Assembly (NCBI RefSeq): GCF_016123485.1
Contig: NZ_JADCKQ010000005.1
Span: forward strand, 1 to 64,000
Direction: 5' to 3'
DNA: 64,000 bases
Source: Halocynthiibacter styelae
GTDB taxonomy: Bacteria; Pseudomonadota; Alphaproteobacteria; Rhodobacterales; Rhodobacteraceae
The translations under genes were made by a program, and so were the position numbers. Shown here in pieces: positions 15,813 to 24,710 of this stretch; position 1 is the first letter of the stretch, and the number at the start of each line of letters is the position of its first letter. The notes beneath the pieces are model-generated. The model searched no databases. It saw only the letters and a list, made by a program, of their open reading frames with translations, and had not been told where the DNA came from.

Positions 15813-17402
15813 CTATTTCTCAGTAAACTTCAATTCAATTCTGCGGTTTTGCGCCCGGGCCTCTGACGTGTTTTCCGGATTGATCGGGTGGTGTTCCCCA
15901 AAGCCCGCTGCAATCAGGCGTTCCGCAGGAATACCAAGGTCATTAATCATATAACGAACAACCGATAACGCGCGTCCCTGGGACAATTCCCAATTGTCCC
16001 GGTAACGGCCACTGCTGGCCTGGGGCACATTATCTGTATGCCCGTCCACCCGGATGACCCAATCGATTTCCGGCGGGATTTCATCGGCAACATCCCGCAG
16101 GATTTCGGCAATCTTTGCCACCTCACCGCGACCTTCTGACAACAGATCGACAGAACCACTTGGAAAGAGGACCTCGGAACTGAACACAAAGCGATCCCCG
16201 ACAATGCGCACGCCGTCCTGGTTGCCCAGAACATCGCGCAGACGTCCGAAAAATTCAGACCGGTATTGTGCAAGATCCGCGTTTTCGCCTTCAAGGCGGC
16301 GACGTTCTGCTTCTTCCAATGCACGGCGGCGGCGTTCTTCTGCGGCCACCTGTGCAAGGGCCGAATTCAACTGCGATCCAAGCGCTTCAAGCTGCACATT
16401 ATTCGCCGTGTCGCGTGCGGCGGCTTCATCCAGAAGGTTCTGAAGCGCGCCCAGCTGCCCGCGAAGTTCCGCAACCTGGCGGTTCAGAAGTTCCAGTTCG
16501 CGTTGATTTTCAGCGGATGCCGCTTCGGCCTCACGCAATTCCTGTTGCGCCGTGGCCAGAAGGGCCGCTTTGCGTTCCGCTTCGGACACAACACCCGAAG
16601 CTTCCTGCTCTGCCAGACGGGCGGCAGCCAGCAAGGTCAGGGTTTCCTCAGCCTCACGGCGCTGTTCTTCCAGCGCGAGCGTCATAGCCGTCAATTCCGT
16701 ATCCGCATTTTGCAGACGTTCGCGCAATGCCTCTGCCGCCAGGCCTTCGGCAAGACGGGCGGCTTCGGCATCGCTCAGCTCTTCAGCCGCGGCGTCAGCC
16801 TTCGCCTGAAGTTCTGCCGTCAGTGTTTCAAGCGCTTCGCGTTGTGCCGCAGCCAGACGGGCCGCTTCTTCTGCTGCATCGGTTTCTTCACGTGCCCGGG
16901 CAAGGGCCAGCTGCGCGGCCTCCGTGTCAGAAATCAGCTGCGTCTGCGCATCTTCCAACTCGTCAATCCTGGCGGACAAAGCATCGCCCAAGGCAAGCGC
17001 ATCATTGCGTTCAGACAAAAGTGCCGCAACCTGGGCTTCGAACCCGGTGAGCCGGTTGTTTGCCGCATTCAGCGCCGCAGCCTGACTGCTGTTCTGCCCC
17101 CGCAGGCTGGCGATCAGGGCCTGCTGTTCACGTGCTTCTATTTCCGCCTGGGACAGGTTTTCAGACAGTTCCCGCGAACGGGTTTCTTCAAGGCCCAGCG
17201 CAGACGCCAGTTCCATCACCTGCCCGGTCAGCTCGTCGAGTTCTTTGTCCTGGCCGGAAATGGTTTCCCTCAACACGAACTGCACGATCATAAAGATCGT
17301 CAGCACAAACATCAGAACCAGCAAAAGCGCGGTCATTGCATCCACAAAGCCCGGCCAGATGGAGGCCTGGAATTTCTGTCCTGTGCGTCGCGACAGCGCC
17401 AT
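15813..17402 (-). CDS. MotB-like coiled-coil OmpA-domain protein
   Basis: A 529-residue membrane protein. Residues 15-45 form one transmembrane helix with the MotB/ExbD-type acidic residue (WPGFVDAMTALLLVLMFV). Residues about 50-375 are an Ala/Glu/Arg-rich coiled coil in the periplasm. The C-terminal 140 residues are an OmpA peptidoglycan-binding domain with RVDGHTDNVPQ, NWELSQGRALSVVRYM and AQNRRIELKF. The architecture is that of a stator subunit whose ion-conducting helix is tied to peptidoglycan by a long rod. The start lies two bases after the stop of the ExbB-like gene, so the pair is one operon. The function is uncharacterised; there is no flagellar, Tol or TonB context. Confidence 0.85.
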   Translation of the reverse strand: MALSRRTGQKFQASIWPGFVDAMTALLLVLMFVLTIFMIVQFVLRETISGQDKELDELTGQVMELASALGLEETRSRELSENLSQAEIEAREQQALIASLRGQNSSQAAALNAANNRLTGFEAQVAALLSERNDALALGDALSARIDELEDAQTQLISDTEAAQLALARAREETDAAEEAARLAAAQREALETLTAELQAKADAAAEELSDAEAARLAEGLAAEALRERLQNADTELTAMTLALEEQRREAEETLTLLAAARLAEQEASGVVSEAERKAALLATAQQELREAEAASAENQRELELLNRQVAELRGQLGALQNLLDEAAARDTANNVQLEALGSQLNSALAQVAAEERRRRALEEAERRRLEGENADLAQYRSEFFGRLRDVLGNQDGVRIVGDRFVFSSEVLFPSGSVDLLSEGRGEVAKIAEILRDVADEIPPEIDWVIRVDGHTDNVPQASSGRYRDNWELSQGRALSVVRYMINDLGIPAERLIAAGFGEHHPINPENTSEARAQNRRIELKFTEK

Positions 17403-17404
17403 GA

Positions 17405-18625
17405 TCAGCTCTCAGACCGGCGGTTGCCCACACGTGCCATTGGGGCGGCAAGCGCCTGCAAACCTTCGGCAACCTGCGCAAGTTCTGCCCGCAGATCAGC
17501 GATGCTTTCCTGACGGCCCGCTGACATTTCTTCCAGGATCCGCAGAAGTTGCACATCAATTGACCGCAGGCGCATCCGGCTTTCCGCATCGGCATGGGGG
17601 CCACCGGCTTCGCCTTGACGGCTTAGCGCTTCGATCAGGCGGTCCTGGCCTTCCGCGATCCGCGTCAGTGCGGCGGTTTGTGCATCACCTGCTTCTGCCG
17701 ACACACCGCCACCAGGCATATTGTCGATCAGCGCCCCAATCTTTTCTTCAAGCATCGCGCGGGACACATCCGCTTTTGTGTAAATCTCCTGCACGCTTTC
17801 CATCTGCTGCGCCATCCGGTCCAGCGCAAAAGCAAGGGCACCGCTGTCAGCCCCACCTTCGCTGTCACCATCGCCGGAAGCAAAGCCCAGACGGGTGATT
17901 GTGGACAGCCATTCTTCCAGCTCACCGTAGAACCGGTTCTGGCCATGGCCCGCGAAAAGTTCCAGCAAGCCCACAACAAGCGATCCGGCAAGACCAAGCA
18001 GAGAAGATGCAAAAGCTGTGCCCATACCGCCCAGCTGTTCTTCAAGCCCGCCCATCAGACGGGTGAACACATCCACCCCAAGGGCTTCCTCACCATCTTT
18101 GGGTGCCAGAGAACTGATCGTATCCACAAGCGCCGGAATGGTTGTCGCAAGGCCATAAAACGTACCCAGCAGGCCCAGGAAGATCAGAAGATTCACGATG
18201 TAACGGGTGATATCCCGGGCTTCATCAATCCGCGTCGCCACAGAATCCTGAATGGAACTGGCGGAAGACGATGAAATCTGCAGCTGCAGTCGTTGCCCGG
18301 CACGTCCGCGCAAAAGCGTTGCCAGAGGCACAAGCAGTTTTGGCGCCTGCGTGGTGTCGCCATCGGGATCAGCAACAAATCCTTCGATCCAGCGCACCGC
18401 ATAAAACAGCTGAACGACCTGCGAGAAACAGGCCAGAACACCAATAATAAAGACAAAAACGATAAATCCGTTCAGCCAGGGGTTGGCCAGGAAGACAGGC
18501 CCAATCCGGGGAAGTGCCACCCAAAGCCCAAACCCCACAAGCCCGATCACCGCGAGCATCGTCAATATCTGACGCACCGGATGGGAAAAGCTTACGCCTG
18601 CGTCATACTGCTGTGTTTCCGCCAT
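17405..18625 (-). CDS. MotA/TolQ/ExbB-like proton channel protein with cytoplasmic coiled-coil tail
   Basis: A 406-residue inner membrane protein. Hydrophobic helices lie near residues 15-40, 45-70, 130-155 and 200-225. The last two, with FLGLLGTFYGLATTIPALV and GTAFASSLLGLAGSLVVGL, are the MotA/ExbB channel core. Residues 240-406 are a predicted cytoplasmic helical tail. The ATG at 18625 is preceded by GAGG; an in-frame GTG at 18661 is the alternative. It is paired with the MotB-like OmpA protein, as in ion-driven 5:2 motors. The long tail recalls ZorA, but no ZorC/D/E partner is present. The role is unknown. Confidence 0.85.
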   Translation of the reverse strand: MAETQQYDAGVSFSHPVRQILTMLAVIGLVGFGLWVALPRIGPVFLANPWLNGFIVFVFIIGVLACFSQVVQLFYAVRWIEGFVADPDGDTTQAPKLLVPLATLLRGRAGQRLQLQISSSSASSIQDSVATRIDEARDITRYIVNLLIFLGLLGTFYGLATTIPALVDTISSLAPKDGEEALGVDVFTRLMGGLEEQLGGMGTAFASSLLGLAGSLVVGLLELFAGHGQNRFYGELEEWLSTITRLGFASGDGDSEGGADSGALAFALDRMAQQMESVQEIYTKADVSRAMLEEKIGALIDNMPGGGVSAEAGDAQTAALTRIAEGQDRLIEALSRQGEAGGPHADAESRMRLRSIDVQLLRILEEMSAGRQESIADLRAELAQVAEGLQALAAPMARVGNRRSES

Positions 18626-18734
18626 TGCGGCCTCATCCCGATTTTGTTGTTCTTTGACCACAGGATAAGCGTTCAGGCCCCCAAGGCCAGTAAAATTTAA
18701 GGGGTCTGCAAATCATTACATTTCACACAGGATC

Positions 18735-19289
18735 TTACTGATCCGCTACAAGCACCTTTACACGTTCCGCAAGCCAGGACAAATCCGCATCGCGCAGGCC
18801 TGTTTCTTCCAGATGCGCTGCCGTGTTCCACAGGTATTCTGTGTTCGGACCGCGCCCGCCCACGGCTGTCGACATAATCTGTGCCTGTTCTTCCAGTGCA
18901 AGCTCGCCGCAATATTGTTCATGCACAGGATCAATCACATAAGTCACCGCTTGCAGCGACCCTTCGGGGGTTTCCAGCGCCTGTATCGTTTCCAGATAGG
19001 CCGAGGACACAAGTTCACGTTCCCGCAACTCTGCCAGAGTTTTCTCTGCATGTTCCGGGGCGACAAAGAAAGCCACGCCATCACAGAACGCATCTTCCTG
19101 ATGATCCAGCGCCAGAACAAGGCCTGGCTTTTCCTCTGTGCCGCGGTGATGGATGGACCGCATACAGAACGACCGGTGCCAGCCTGTCAGGCGCGCCTGC
19201 TTTTGTTCTGCCACCGGGAACCCGGGATTCCACAGAAGGGATCCGTAACCAAACACCCAGAACCCGTCTGAAATATCAATGTCGACCAT
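18735..19289 (-). CDS. ChaC-like gamma-glutamylcyclotransferase
   Basis: A 184-residue protein of the glutathione-specific gamma-glutamylcyclotransferase family, which converts glutathione to 5-oxoproline and Cys-Gly. The substrate-binding motif GYGSLLWNPGF is at residues 15-25. Other family features are ARLTGWHRSFCMRSIHHRGT and the region LAELRERELVSSAYLE, which carries the probable catalytic Glu. Start choice is uncertain: 19289 is preferred because it begins just before the domain, but ATGs at 19301 and 19304 are possible. It is divergent from the DUF2125 gene. Confidence 0.87.
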   Translation of the reverse strand: MVDIDISDGFWVFGYGSLLWNPGFPVAEQKQARLTGWHRSFCMRSIHHRGTEEKPGLVLALDHQEDAFCDGVAFFVAPEHAEKTLAELRERELVSSAYLETIQALETPEGSLQAVTYVIDPVHEQYCGELALEEQAQIMSTAVGGRGPNTEYLWNTAAHLEETGLRDADLSWLAERVKVLVADQ

Positions 19290-19365
19290 ACATACCACCA
19301 TCATTGCTGGTTCTTTTTTCTGCGCCCCTGTAAACACCAGGAAAGAGCAAAGGGAAAGAGCAACC

Positions 19366-20352
19366 ATGCGCGCGCTGATTATCTTTATACTATGTGTCTT
19401 CATTGGCTGGGGTGGTTATTGGGTTGTGGGTTCCATGACACTTGAAAGCCAGCTGAAGGCCGCATTTGAAGAGGCCGGGGATCAGGGCATTGATCTGCAG
19501 TATTCTGAATTTGGTGTGCAGGGATTTCCGAACCGCTTTGACACCGTCATGCGCGATGTGGATCTGAAGATCCCGGCGGAAGGTGTTGAATGGCAGGCCC
19601 CTTTGTTTGTGACCGCTGCGCTGAGTTATAAACCCTGGCATCTGATCGCCACCTGGCCGCAGGAACAAAGCCTGCGCATCGGTGATTTCAGTGCAGATAT
19701 TCTGACAGAGGAAATGCAGGCCAGCGTGGTGTTTGAACCAGACGTCAGCCTGCCCCTTGATCGTAGTCAGCTTGTGGCGAAAGATCTGCGCCTGACGCCT
19801 GCGGGCACATCTGATCTGTTGCTTGCGGCGTCAGAGGTGTTCATCGCCACACGGCAGGCAGAGGAAGCAAACAACACCCATGACCTGCTGATCAGCCTGA
19901 AACAGATCCTGCTGCCGCAGGAGATCACCGATCAGATCAACCCGGATCAGACCCTGCCTGTGCGCCTGAATGAGATCCGCATTGATTCAAATCTGGAACT
20001 GGCTGGCCCTGTCAATCGTGAGGGCGTCCCCCCCCTGCGTGCACTGGATCTCCGGGAAGCAAAGCTTACCTGGGGCGCGATTAACATCACCCTGAACGGA
20101 CGCCTGACCCCGGACTCCGCCGGTCAGGCCCAGGGACAACTGGCCCTGAAAGTTGAGAACTGGCGCGAAGCGTTTCAGGTCTTTGTCACAACAGGGCTTG
20201 TTCAACCCGGCTGGGAAGGCGCCCTGACAGCGCTGACCCTGTCTGATGGCAATCCTGACACGCTGGAAGCCCCGCTTAATCTGCAGAATGGTCAGATCTT
20301 CCTCGGGCCGTTTCCTTTGGGGACTGCACCATTGGTTTTTTCCCGGTCTTAA
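19366..20352 (+). CDS. DUF2125 domain-containing protein
   Basis: A 328-residue protein with an N-terminal hydrophobic anchor or uncleaved signal (ALIIFILCVFIGWGGYWVVG) followed by a beta-rich periplasmic region. The segment VQGFPNRFDTVMRDVDL and the repeated strand pattern are typical of DUF2125, a family found mainly in alphaproteobacteria and without known function. The fold suggests a lipid- or envelope-related role similar to AsmA/YdbH-like proteins, which is inference. The start at 19366 follows GGGAAAGAG. Confidence 0.85.
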   Translation: MRALIIFILCVFIGWGGYWVVGSMTLESQLKAAFEEAGDQGIDLQYSEFGVQGFPNRFDTVMRDVDLKIPAEGVEWQAPLFVTAALSYKPWHLIATWPQEQSLRIGDFSADILTEEMQASVVFEPDVSLPLDRSQLVAKDLRLTPAGTSDLLLAASEVFIATRQAEEANNTHDLLISLKQILLPQEITDQINPDQTLPVRLNEIRIDSNLELAGPVNREGVPPLRALDLREAKLTWGAINITLNGRLTPDSAGQAQGQLALKVENWREAFQVFVTTGLVQPGWEGALTALTLSDGNPDTLEAPLNLQNGQIFLGPFPLGTAPLVFSRS

Positions 20353-20433
20353 CGCCCCTTTCCAGCCGGGAAGCGATGCGCCAGAATGCAGGGTATTATT
20401 CCCGGCCTGTCTGGAAACTATGAAAGAACGCAC

Positions 20434-21549
20434 ATGGCGCAACTGAACCCGGAAGAAACCGCTTTTGTCAGTGAAGTCATTGATCATTGCCTGCCCCGAC
20501 AGACAGGCCCTGACGACGTGCTTTCCCCGAAGGCATTCAGCGGGCAATATGCGGCCTGGGATGGTGGATTGGAAATACTTCGAAGCGATGGCACGTCCTG
20601 GCCTCTGCACTTTGATGACAGCACGGGGGCGTTCCGGGCGAAGAACCAAAACACACAACCCAAGCTCAGACGGCTTGCCAGATTTCTGAACGAAGTCCTC
20701 CGGCTCGGGTTTAATGCACCTTTGTGTGTGGATATGGCGGATTGCCGGAAATTCGGCAGCCGAGGCTGGCCACAACCGGACAGATCGCGCATTTGCTATA
20801 ACAGACGGGATCAGGGGAAAAACATCATGCTGTGGCCCCTTGCCGGGTATCACGGGTTGAACACAGGACATTTTGCGTATCCCGACTGCGTACCTGATGA
20901 AAACTATGACGCGCGGATCGATCAGATCGTCTGGCGGGGCAATCTGACCGGGGTTTCAAACTTTCTGTTTCCGGAACGCGGCGAGACAGGCCGCGCGACC
21001 CACCGCATTCTGGCGGATCTGATCGCCACCCCCAAGGATCCCGACACACTGGCAAAGCTGAAAGATGAACTGCTGGGTGTGAACCGGTATCGCTTTGTGA
21101 CCGAGAACATCAACAATCCCGACTGCGATTTCAGGTTTTCCCTGACCCCAAAGCACGAAGCTGCTGCAAATACTTCCCTATTGCAGGGGTTTTGCGACCA
21201 GAGACGTGCCGAGAGATGGTTGCAAAGCTACAAATATGTGCTTTCGATTTCCGGTTATGATACGGGTTCGAACTTCTTTGATGCCATTCAGTCTGGTGCG
21301 CTGGTGTTTAAGGAAACCGATGGCTGGGAGCTGTTCTACACAGCCTCATTCCGCCCCTGGGAACATTATGTGCCGGTTGCGCCGGGTGGCTCTGACCTGG
21401 CTGAGAAACTGGAATGGGCCAGGGACCACCCCGCTGAGTGCAGGGAAATGATTGCGGCCGCGATCCGGACAACGCGGCTTTTTGCGAATCCGCAGCTGCG
21501 TGACATCTACCTGAGAACGCTGCTGGAAACTTATTCCGCAACGGGATGA
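20434..21549 (+). CDS. glycosyltransferase family 90-like protein (CAP10 type)
   Basis: A 371-residue protein lacking a signal peptide. The features IVWRGNLTGVSNF, the Arg-rich RATHRILADLI, SYKYVLSISGYDTGSNFFDAIQSGALVF and PWEHYVPVAPGGSDLAEKLEWARDHP are those of the GT90/CAP10 family, which includes O-glucosyl and O-xylosyl transferases and bacterial LPS-modifying enzymes. The sugar donor and acceptor are unknown. I start at 20434 rather than 20386 because it follows a GAAAGAACG stretch and loses only unconserved residues. It lies 81 bases after the DUF2125 gene and may share its transcript. Confidence 0.8.
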   Translation: MAQLNPEETAFVSEVIDHCLPRQTGPDDVLSPKAFSGQYAAWDGGLEILRSDGTSWPLHFDDSTGAFRAKNQNTQPKLRRLARFLNEVLRLGFNAPLCVDMADCRKFGSRGWPQPDRSRICYNRRDQGKNIMLWPLAGYHGLNTGHFAYPDCVPDENYDARIDQIVWRGNLTGVSNFLFPERGETGRATHRILADLIATPKDPDTLAKLKDELLGVNRYRFVTENINNPDCDFRFSLTPKHEAAANTSLLQGFCDQRRAERWLQSYKYVLSISGYDTGSNFFDAIQSGALVFKETDGWELFYTASFRPWEHYVPVAPGGSDLAEKLEWARDHPAECREMIAAAIRTTRLFANPQLRDIYLRTLLETYSATG

Positions 21550-21595
21550 GAGATTTCATACCCCCAGCAGACAGCCGCCTGCCTGGCGGCAGCCC

Positions 21596-22558
21596 TTAGC
21601 GACAATAAGCACCGCTGCGGTGACGTGCGACATCAAAGTGGAAATGATCCTGATGGTAGCGGTCGGAATCCGGGCCAAGCACAGTGCCAAAAGGACCACA
21701 GGCCGCACGGTGCATATTGCGCAGCATCTGGCGCTGCGGGTTTTCACGCCAGCCGTTCAGAACGGAAATCTCTACCCCGTTCTGCAAACGGATCCCGGCA
21801 ATATCAATTGCGTTGCCCTTCCCGTGTTCACTGATCCGGGCGCCCGGTTGATTGTTACGGGTCCGGCAGGAATAACTGGCCACAACCCGCAGGCTTTCGA
21901 CACCGCCGCCAAGCCGGCCGACGGCAGGGCGCACGCCTTCATTGATCCAGGTTTTCAGGGCCTGGGCGGTATCACAATTGATCGTCGCCGGACTTGACAG
22001 CGTCACACCGTCGACTTCGGTGATGCGTACCGGGGAAGACACGCCGCATCCACGCTGCGTTCCGGCAATGGATGCAACCTGTTCCCCCCGGATTGCGCGA
22101 TCGCCACAAACGGAACCCCGGCGCGGCTGATTGCTGCGCGCACGCTCTGCCTGACGTTCTGCCCGTTCACGGCGACGGCGCTCGGCCCGGGTTTCGCCTT
22201 CCGGGGCGGCGGCAGGGCTGGCCTGCGCAACACGCGTCGACAGGTTGGCGGGGCGCAACTGTGGGATCAGCGACCGGCTGACACCAGGCACAGAAGCCGA
22301 AACAAAACCTGCCGTTGAAGCCACCGGCGCAGGCGCAGCTGCCTGTGTGGCAGGGGCAGCAGCAGGGGCAGTGCCCGGGCGCAGTTGCGGGCGGATGGAT
22401 GCATTGTAAAAGACCGGCACAGTGGTTGTACGCACCGCATCAAGGGAAGATGACCCGGGACGCAGCTGTGGGATCAACGACGTTGCAGGCGCATTCGCTT
22501 GCCCCCCCTGCACCAGCGTGATCACCGCCAGAAACGCATATGTACCTGCCCGCAACAT
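21596..22558 (-). CDS. extensin family protein (periplasmic)
   Basis: A 320-residue exported protein: signal peptide (residues 1-23, ending QANA), a low-complexity Pro/Ala-rich region with three copies of the motif IPQLRPG/RPQLRPG (residues 25-115), an Arg/Glu-rich linker and the extensin-like C-terminal domain from about residue 145. The last contains SYSCRTRNNQPGARISEHGKG, AIDIAGIRL and HQDHFHFDVARH, which look like the metal-binding residues of LAS-type peptidases (His, Asp, His). A peptidoglycan peptidase or binding role is plausible. Its start overlaps the stop of tyrA by one base. Confidence 0.9.
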   Translation of the reverse strand: MLRAGTYAFLAVITLVQGGQANAPATSLIPQLRPGSSSLDAVRTTTVPVFYNASIRPQLRPGTAPAAAPATQAAAPAPVASTAGFVSASVPGVSRSLIPQLRPANLSTRVAQASPAAAPEGETRAERRRRERAERQAERARSNQPRRGSVCGDRAIRGEQVASIAGTQRGCGVSSPVRITEVDGVTLSSPATINCDTAQALKTWINEGVRPAVGRLGGGVESLRVVASYSCRTRNNQPGARISEHGKGNAIDIAGIRLQNGVEISVLNGWRENPQRQMLRNMHRAACGPFGTVLGPDSDRYHQDHFHFDVARHRSGAYCR

Positions 22559-23487
22559 CAGTCTTTTTCCACCGGCTTCCCACCTCGGCCAAAGTCTGGT
22601 GCATCCGTGTCCTGACCCGCTTCAATAATACCACGACGGATCGCACGGGTGCGGGTGAAATAATCATGTAGCATATCACCATCCCCCGTGCGGATGGCAC
22701 GTTGCAGCGCAAAAAGTTCTTCGGTGAAGCGGCCAAGAATTTCCAGCGTGGCTTCTTTGTTGTTCAGAAATACATCGCGCCACATGGTCGGGTCAGACGC
22801 CGCAATCCGGGTAAAATCCCGGAAACCCGCAGCAGAATACTTGATGACTTCGCTGTCGGTGACGCGACGCAGATCATCCGCCACACCCACCATCGTATAG
22901 GCGATCAGGTGCGGTGCGTGGCTTGTCACACCCAACACAAGGTCATGGTGTTCCGCATCCATCTGCTCAACATTGGCGCCCAGACCTTCCCAGAACTTTG
23001 TCAGACGGTCGATCTCTGCCGGGTTTTCACAGCAATCGGAAATCAACAGACACCAGCGGTTGTCGTATAGTTCGGCAAAGCCCGCATCCGGGCCGGAATG
23101 TTCTGTGCCGGCCAGCGGGTGGCCCGGGATGAAACAGGCGTGATCCGGCAGATGTGGCATAACATCACGAATGACAGCGGCTTTCACAGACCCCACATCG
23201 GTGATCACTGCGCCCTGTTTCAGATGTGGGGCGATTTCCGCAGCAACCGCACCCATGACACCAACGGGCACACAAAGCACCACAAGATCCGCGTCTTTCA
23301 CGGCATCCGTCGCGCTGTCACAGACCACATCACACAGGCCGATTTCACGGGCACGTTTGCGGGTGTCTTCCGAGCGGGCGAAACCGGTGACTTCCCCGGC
23401 AAGGCCCGCGCGCTTCATCCCCCAGAACATGGAAGATGCGATCAGGCCAAGGCCGATCAGGGCAACACGGTTATAGATCTGCGTCAT
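22558..23487 (-). CDS. tyrA: prephenate/arogenate dehydrogenase
   Basis: A 309-residue NAD(P)-dependent dehydrogenase of tyrosine synthesis. It has the dinucleotide-binding [21 protein letters not shown] at the start, [35 protein letters not shown] (about residue 120, with the catalytic His) and [15 protein letters not shown]. The third glycine of the GxGxxG motif is Ala, which is common in this subgroup. It overlaps hisC by four bases, making hisC-tyrA-extensin one leftward operon. Whether prephenate or arogenate is preferred cannot be told. Confidence 0.94.
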   Translation of the reverse strand: MTQIYNRVALIGLGLIASSMFWGMKRAGLAGEVTGFARSEDTRKRAREIGLCDVVCDSATDAVKDADLVVLCVPVGVMGAVAAEIAPHLKQGAVITDVGSVKAAVIRDVMPHLPDHACFIPGHPLAGTEHSGPDAGFAELYDNRWCLLISDCCENPAEIDRLTKFWEGLGANVEQMDAEHHDLVLGVTSHAPHLIAYTMVGVADDLRRVTDSEVIKYSAAGFRDFTRIAASDPTMWRDVFLNNKEATLEILGRFTEELFALQRAIRTGDGDMLHDYFTRTRAIRRGIIEAGQDTDAPDFGRGGKPVEKD

Positions 23488-24602
23488 GGCGTGACATCCG
23501 CTTTCACTGTCGGATCTTCTGCGCTGCCTTCCTTAAAGCGTCCGATGACATGGGCAACGCGGCGGCAGGACGGTTCATCCCCGATGGTGATGCGCAAGCA
23601 GTTCGGCAGGTTATAGCTGGCGACTTTGCGCACGATCAGACCTTCTTTGCGCAATTCAAGATCGCAGGCGTTTGCCTCGGCTTCAGAACCGAAACGCGCA
23701 AGAATAAAGTTCGCACAGGACGTGTCAGACATAACGCCATGTTCGGCCAGAGCTTCGGCCAGCCAGGCACGCAGCCGGGCGTTTTCATTACGACATTTAG
23801 TGATGTGATCCTGATCTTTCAGGGCGGCTTCGGCGGTTTCCAGCTGTGGGCGTGACAGGTTGAACGGCGGGCGGATTTTCATCAGCACATCCACCACCTG
23901 TTTCGGCGCATAGCCCCAGCCCACACGCAAACCACCAAGACCATAAAGCTTGGAAAATGTGCGGGTCATCACGACGTTATCGCGACTTTCCACAAGGCCC
24001 GCGCCACCGTCGAAATTCTCGATGTAATCCGCATAGGCCCCGTCCAGAACCAGCAGACATTGCGGTGGCAGGCCCGCCGCAAGACGGCCCACTTCATTGC
24101 CGCCAATCATAGTGCCGGTGGGATTGTTCGGGTTGGCGATAAAGACCAGTTTTGTACGTTCTGTGCAGGCTTCGAGGATGGCATCCACATCGGTCAGGCG
24201 ACCACGTTCCTTCACCTCAACCGGCGTACCCCCGGCGGCGAGGGTGGAAATGCGGTACATGGAAAACCCGTGTTCGGTGTGAATGACTTCGTCACCTTCA
24301 CCGACATAGGCCTGACAGAGCAGCGAAATCACTTCATCAGATCCATTGCCGCAGATGATGCCTTCTTCTTCCAGATCGAACTGACCAGCCAGGGCTTTGA
24401 TCAGGCTTTTATGATCAGAGGGCGGATAGCGATGCAGTTCGTGACCGGACTTGCGCCAGGCCTCTTCCGCCTTTTCAGACGGACCAAAAGGGTTCTCATT
24501 GGACGAGAGTTTGATCACGTCACGCACACCGGCAACCTTCGCTTCACCACCTTTATACGGTGAAATCGCGCGAATACTGCTTTTTGGCCGGATGTTGGTC
24601 AT
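23484..24602 (-). CDS. hisC: histidinol-phosphate aminotransferase (aromatic aminotransferase)
   Basis: A 372-residue PLP-dependent class I/II aminotransferase. It shows [24 protein letters not shown] (residues 27-40), [34 protein letters not shown] (about 150), [13 protein letters not shown] and the PLP-lysine motif [19 protein letters not shown] (about 210). Because it is coupled to tyrA (four-base overlap), it probably also serves phenylalanine and tyrosine transamination. The start at 24602 follows a hairpin that sequesters an AAGGGTGG purine tract. Confidence 0.94.
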   Translation of the reverse strand: MTNIRPKSSIRAISPYKGGEAKVAGVRDVIKLSSNENPFGPSEKAEEAWRKSGHELHRYPPSDHKSLIKALAGQFDLEEEGIICGNGSDEVISLLCQAYVGEGDEVIHTEHGFSMYRISTLAAGGTPVEVKERGRLTDVDAILEACTERTKLVFIANPNNPTGTMIGGNEVGRLAAGLPPQCLLVLDGAYADYIENFDGGAGLVESRDNVVMTRTFSKLYGLGGLRVGWGYAPKQVVDVLMKIRPPFNLSRPQLETAEAALKDQDHITKCRNENARLRAWLAEALAEHGVMSDTSCANFILARFGSEAEANACDLELRKEGLIVRKVASYNLPNCLRITIGDEPSCRRVAHVIGRFKEGSAEDPTVKADVTP

Positions 24603-24610
24603 GGGAAAGC

Positions 24611-24638
24611 CCACCCTTGCTAAAAGATACAAGGGTGG
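24611..24638 (-). promoter_or_regulatory. hairpin covering the hisC ribosome-binding region
   Basis: A perfect 9-bp inverted repeat (CCACCCTTG / CAAGGGTGG) with a 10-base loop ends nine bases before the hisC ATG on the minus strand. The 3' arm holds the only purine-rich ribosome-binding candidate. It could regulate translation or end the upstream hydrolase transcript. Pairing is seen; function is inferred. Confidence 0.5.
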
Positions 24639-24710
24639 TTGTAACGGCAGCTTTCAGGCAAGGCCATGGGGAAAACGACGCGGCGTACAGTTATCCCGAA
24701 GAGGTGACAT

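Noticed and set aside
16266-17513. 415-codon plus-strand ORF over the coiled-coil gene
   Set aside because: It is antisense to the MotB-like coiled-coil gene, whose codon pattern and domains are clear; the antisense product is Phe/Arg/Gln-rich without features.
15813-18625. Zorya-type defence system
   Set aside because: The motor-like pair resembles ZorA/ZorB in plan, but there is no zorC, zorD or zorE, the OmpA protein is far longer than ZorB, and the neighbours are metabolic genes.
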